DNA from: Skermanella stibiiresistens SB22
GTDB lineage: Bacteria > Pseudomonadota > Alphaproteobacteria > Azospirillales > Azospirillaceae
Assembly: GCF_000576635.1 (NCBI RefSeq)
Contig: NZ_AVFL01000018.1
Span: 62,001-126,000 of the forward strand
Length of the DNA stretch: 64,000 nucleotides
Reading direction: 5' to 3'
The notes beneath the pieces were generated by a model. The model was given only the letters and a program-made list of their open reading frames with translations. It had not been told where the DNA came from and made no database searches. The first letter of the stretch is position 1; every line of letters starts with the position of its first letter. The translations under genes and the position numbers were made by a program. Positions 62,630 to 64,000 of the stretch are shown piece after piece.

Positions 62630-62949
62630 TGACGAGGCTCTGGAGCGGTGTGGCGGGCGCCAGTCCGGCGGCATACCTGCTGCGCGGCCTGGTGACGCTT
62701 TACCAGTGGACCTTGGCGCCGATTTTGGGCAACAACTGCCGCTTCGAACCAAGCTGTTCCAACTACGCTCTGGAAGCCCTATCTAAGCACGGAGCGATCC
62801 GCGGCGGTCTGATGGCGGGCTGGCGCATCCTGCGATGCAATCCGTGGGGCGGAGCAGGCTGGGACCCGGTGCCCGACGCCAGACAGGCCGACGCCGGAAA
62901 AGCCGACAACGAAAAATACCATAACAGATGCGATCACGGCAGGGACTGA
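62629..62949 (+). CDS. yidD: Membrane protein insertion efficiency factor YidD
   Basis: 106-aa protein with the YidD core: LYQWTLAPILGNNCRFEPSC (conserved Cys pair), SNYALEALSKHG and GGLMAGWRILRCNPWGGAGW. It helps YidC-dependent insertion at the inner membrane. The tail after residue 80 is polar and poorly conserved. ATG at 62629 overlaps the rnpA stop. Confidence 0.95.
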   Translation: MTRLWSGVAGASPAAYLLRGLVTLYQWTLAPILGNNCRFEPSCSNYALEALSKHGAIRGGLMAGWRILRCNPWGGAGWDPVPDARQADAGKADNEKYHNRCDHGRD

Positions 62950-62958
62950 CCAGGACCC

Positions 62959-64000
62959 ATGACTGACCAGCGCAACCTTCTCGTGGCGATCCTGCTGTCG
63001 ATCGTCATCCTGCTCGGATTTCAGTATTTCTACGAAATCCCGCGCATGGAACAGCGCAAGGCGGAACTGGCGCAGCAGCGCGCGGAGGAGCAGGCCCGCC
63101 TGCCCGCCCCGACCACCCCCGACGGCGTCACCGCCGACGGCTCGCCCGTTCCCCTTCCCGGCGCTCCAGCGGCCGGCGCGCCGCGCGACCGCGGCGAGAT
63201 CGTGGCGGCCGGGCAGCGCGTCCGGATCGACACGCCGCGCCTGCACGGCACGATCTCGACCATCGGCGCCCGGGTCGATGACCTGACGCTGGCGGATTAC
63301 CACGTGACGCCCGACCGGGGCAGCCCTGAGATCGTGCTGCTGTCGCCCGCCGGGACCAGCCAGCCCTATTACGCCGAGTTCGGCTGGGTACCGGCCGCCG
63401 GAACCAACCAGCCGGTTCCCGACAGTTCCACCCAGTGGTCCGCCCCGGCCGAGCCGCTGACGCCCGACCGTCCCGTCACCATGACCTGGGACAACGGCCA
63501 GGGCCTTGTGTTCGAGAAGACGTTCACGGTCGATCAGAACTACATGTTCTCGGTCACCCAACGCGTCCGCAACACGACCGACGCGCCGGTGGCGCTGGTG
63601 CCCTACGGCTTGGTGTCGCGCCATGGCACGCCGCCGACCCTGGGTTATTACATCCTGCACGAAGGTCCGTTGGGTGTCTTCGGTGGCACGCTGCACGAGT
63701 ACAAGTACGGCGACATCAAGGAAGACGGCAACATCCAGTACCAGACGACCGGTGGCTGGATGGGCATCACCGACAAGTATTGGCTGGTGTCGCTGGTTCC
63801 CGACCAGAACTCCAATCTCCAGTCGCGGATCCGTCACACCTCCACCAACGGGCAGGACCGTTATCAAGTCGATTATACCGGCCAGCCGATCACCGTGGCT
63901 CCGGGCGAGAGCACCGAGACGACCAACCGGCTGTTCGCCGGCGCCAAGCAGGTCAAGCTGCTGGACGCCTACTCCGATCAATACGGCATCAAGAATTTCG
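62959..64000 (+). CDS. yidC: Membrane protein insertase YidC (3' end outside window)
   Basis: First 347 residues of YidC. An N-terminal membrane helix (LLVAILLSIVILLGFQYFY), a charged and Pro/Ala-rich linker, then the periplasmic P1 beta-supersandwich domain (ending near YSDQYGIKNF). The insertase core lies beyond the window. It starts 9 nt after yidD, in the standard order. Confidence 0.96.
   Translation, partial: MTDQRNLLVAILLSIVILLGFQYFYEIPRMEQRKAELAQQRAEEQARLPAPTTPDGVTADGSPVPLPGAPAAGAPRDRGEIVAAGQRVRIDTPRLHGTISTIGARVDDLTLADYHVTPDRGSPEIVLLSPAGTSQPYYAEFGWVPAAGTNQPVPDSSTQWSAPAEPLTPDRPVTMTWDNGQGLVFEKTFTVDQNYMFSVTQRVRNTTDAPVALVPYGLVSRHGTPPTLGYYILHEGPLGVFGGTLHEYKYGDIKEDGNIQYQTTGGWMGITDKYWLVSLVPDQNSNLQSRIRHTSTNGQDRYQVDYTGQPITVAPGESTETTNRLFAGAKQVKLLDAYSDQYGIKNF

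Overview
The window is a GC-rich stretch of bacterial chromosome with densely packed genes and many 4-nt ATGA start/stop overlaps. The gene families fit an alphaproteobacterium, probably Rhodospirillales of the Azospirillum/Skermanella kind. Pointers are the rpmH-rnpA-yidD-yidC order at the right end, the argD-argF-hslO operon, yjcH-actP followed by a CBS/DUF294 protein and a DnaQ-like partner, and the many alphaproteobacterial signalling proteins. The genus is inferred from gene content only.

Layout: 1-5.7 kb is a minus-strand operon for a molybdenum hydroxylase of the xanthine/CO dehydrogenase family (FAD, 2Fe-2S and Mo subunits) plus an amidohydrolase, preceded by a RutR-like TetR regulator; this suggests nucleobase or N-heterocycle catabolism. 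5.8-13.7 kb holds tRNA-Gly(CCC), an acetyltransferase, a YnjC/YnjD-type ABC permease and ATPase, apaG, folE, trkH (TTG start) and an XRE regulator. 13.7-20.7 kb is mostly minus strand: a lipoprotein, a D,D-carboxypeptidase, argD-argF-hslO, and two tandem ABC-2 permeases without an ATPase. 20.7-23.2 kb is an accessory patch: an orphan terminase-small-subunit-like gene between two 41-nt direct repeats, a MITE-like inverted repeat, and a nucleotidyltransferase/HEPN-like pair. 23.2-31 kb has a chemoreceptor coupled to a tiny membrane protein, recX, a response regulator, an orphan Leu/Ile/Val-type binding protein and pgk.

31-36 kb is a minus-strand run: a HisKA_2 kinase, two small glycosyltransferases, an APH-type kinase and a YnjB-type binding protein. 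The last belongs by family with the YnjC/YnjD pair 22 kb away. 36-41.5 kb carries a stand-alone CheB and the yjcH-actP acetate uptake genes with their CBS/DUF294 and exonuclease-like neighbours. 41.7-50.9 kb has a large MscS channel, a FIST sensor coupled to a 1245-residue hybrid kinase, a methyltransferase and a MazE/MazF pair. 51-54.7 kb has a CYTH-CHAD protein, an orphan ParA and a two-gene TIGR02587/TIGR02588 membrane module.

The most unusual region is 54.7-57.0 kb. After an AT-rich leader comes a PixA/AidA-type inclusion-body protein, then two 85-residue Gly/Ser/Ala-rich paralogues that match at 72 of 85 positions. Each paralogue has a sigma-54 type -24/-12 promoter, and each promoter has an almost identical 30-nt palindromic element centred about 118 nt upstream of the -12 GC, where an enhancer-binding protein would sit. 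Each unit is closed by strong hairpins. I know of no described system of this composition. The right end (57-64 kb) holds a sensor kinase, a TVP38-type membrane protein with a mercuric-reductase-like flavoprotein, a hypothetical protein, and rpmH-rnpA-yidD-yidC (yidC runs off the window).
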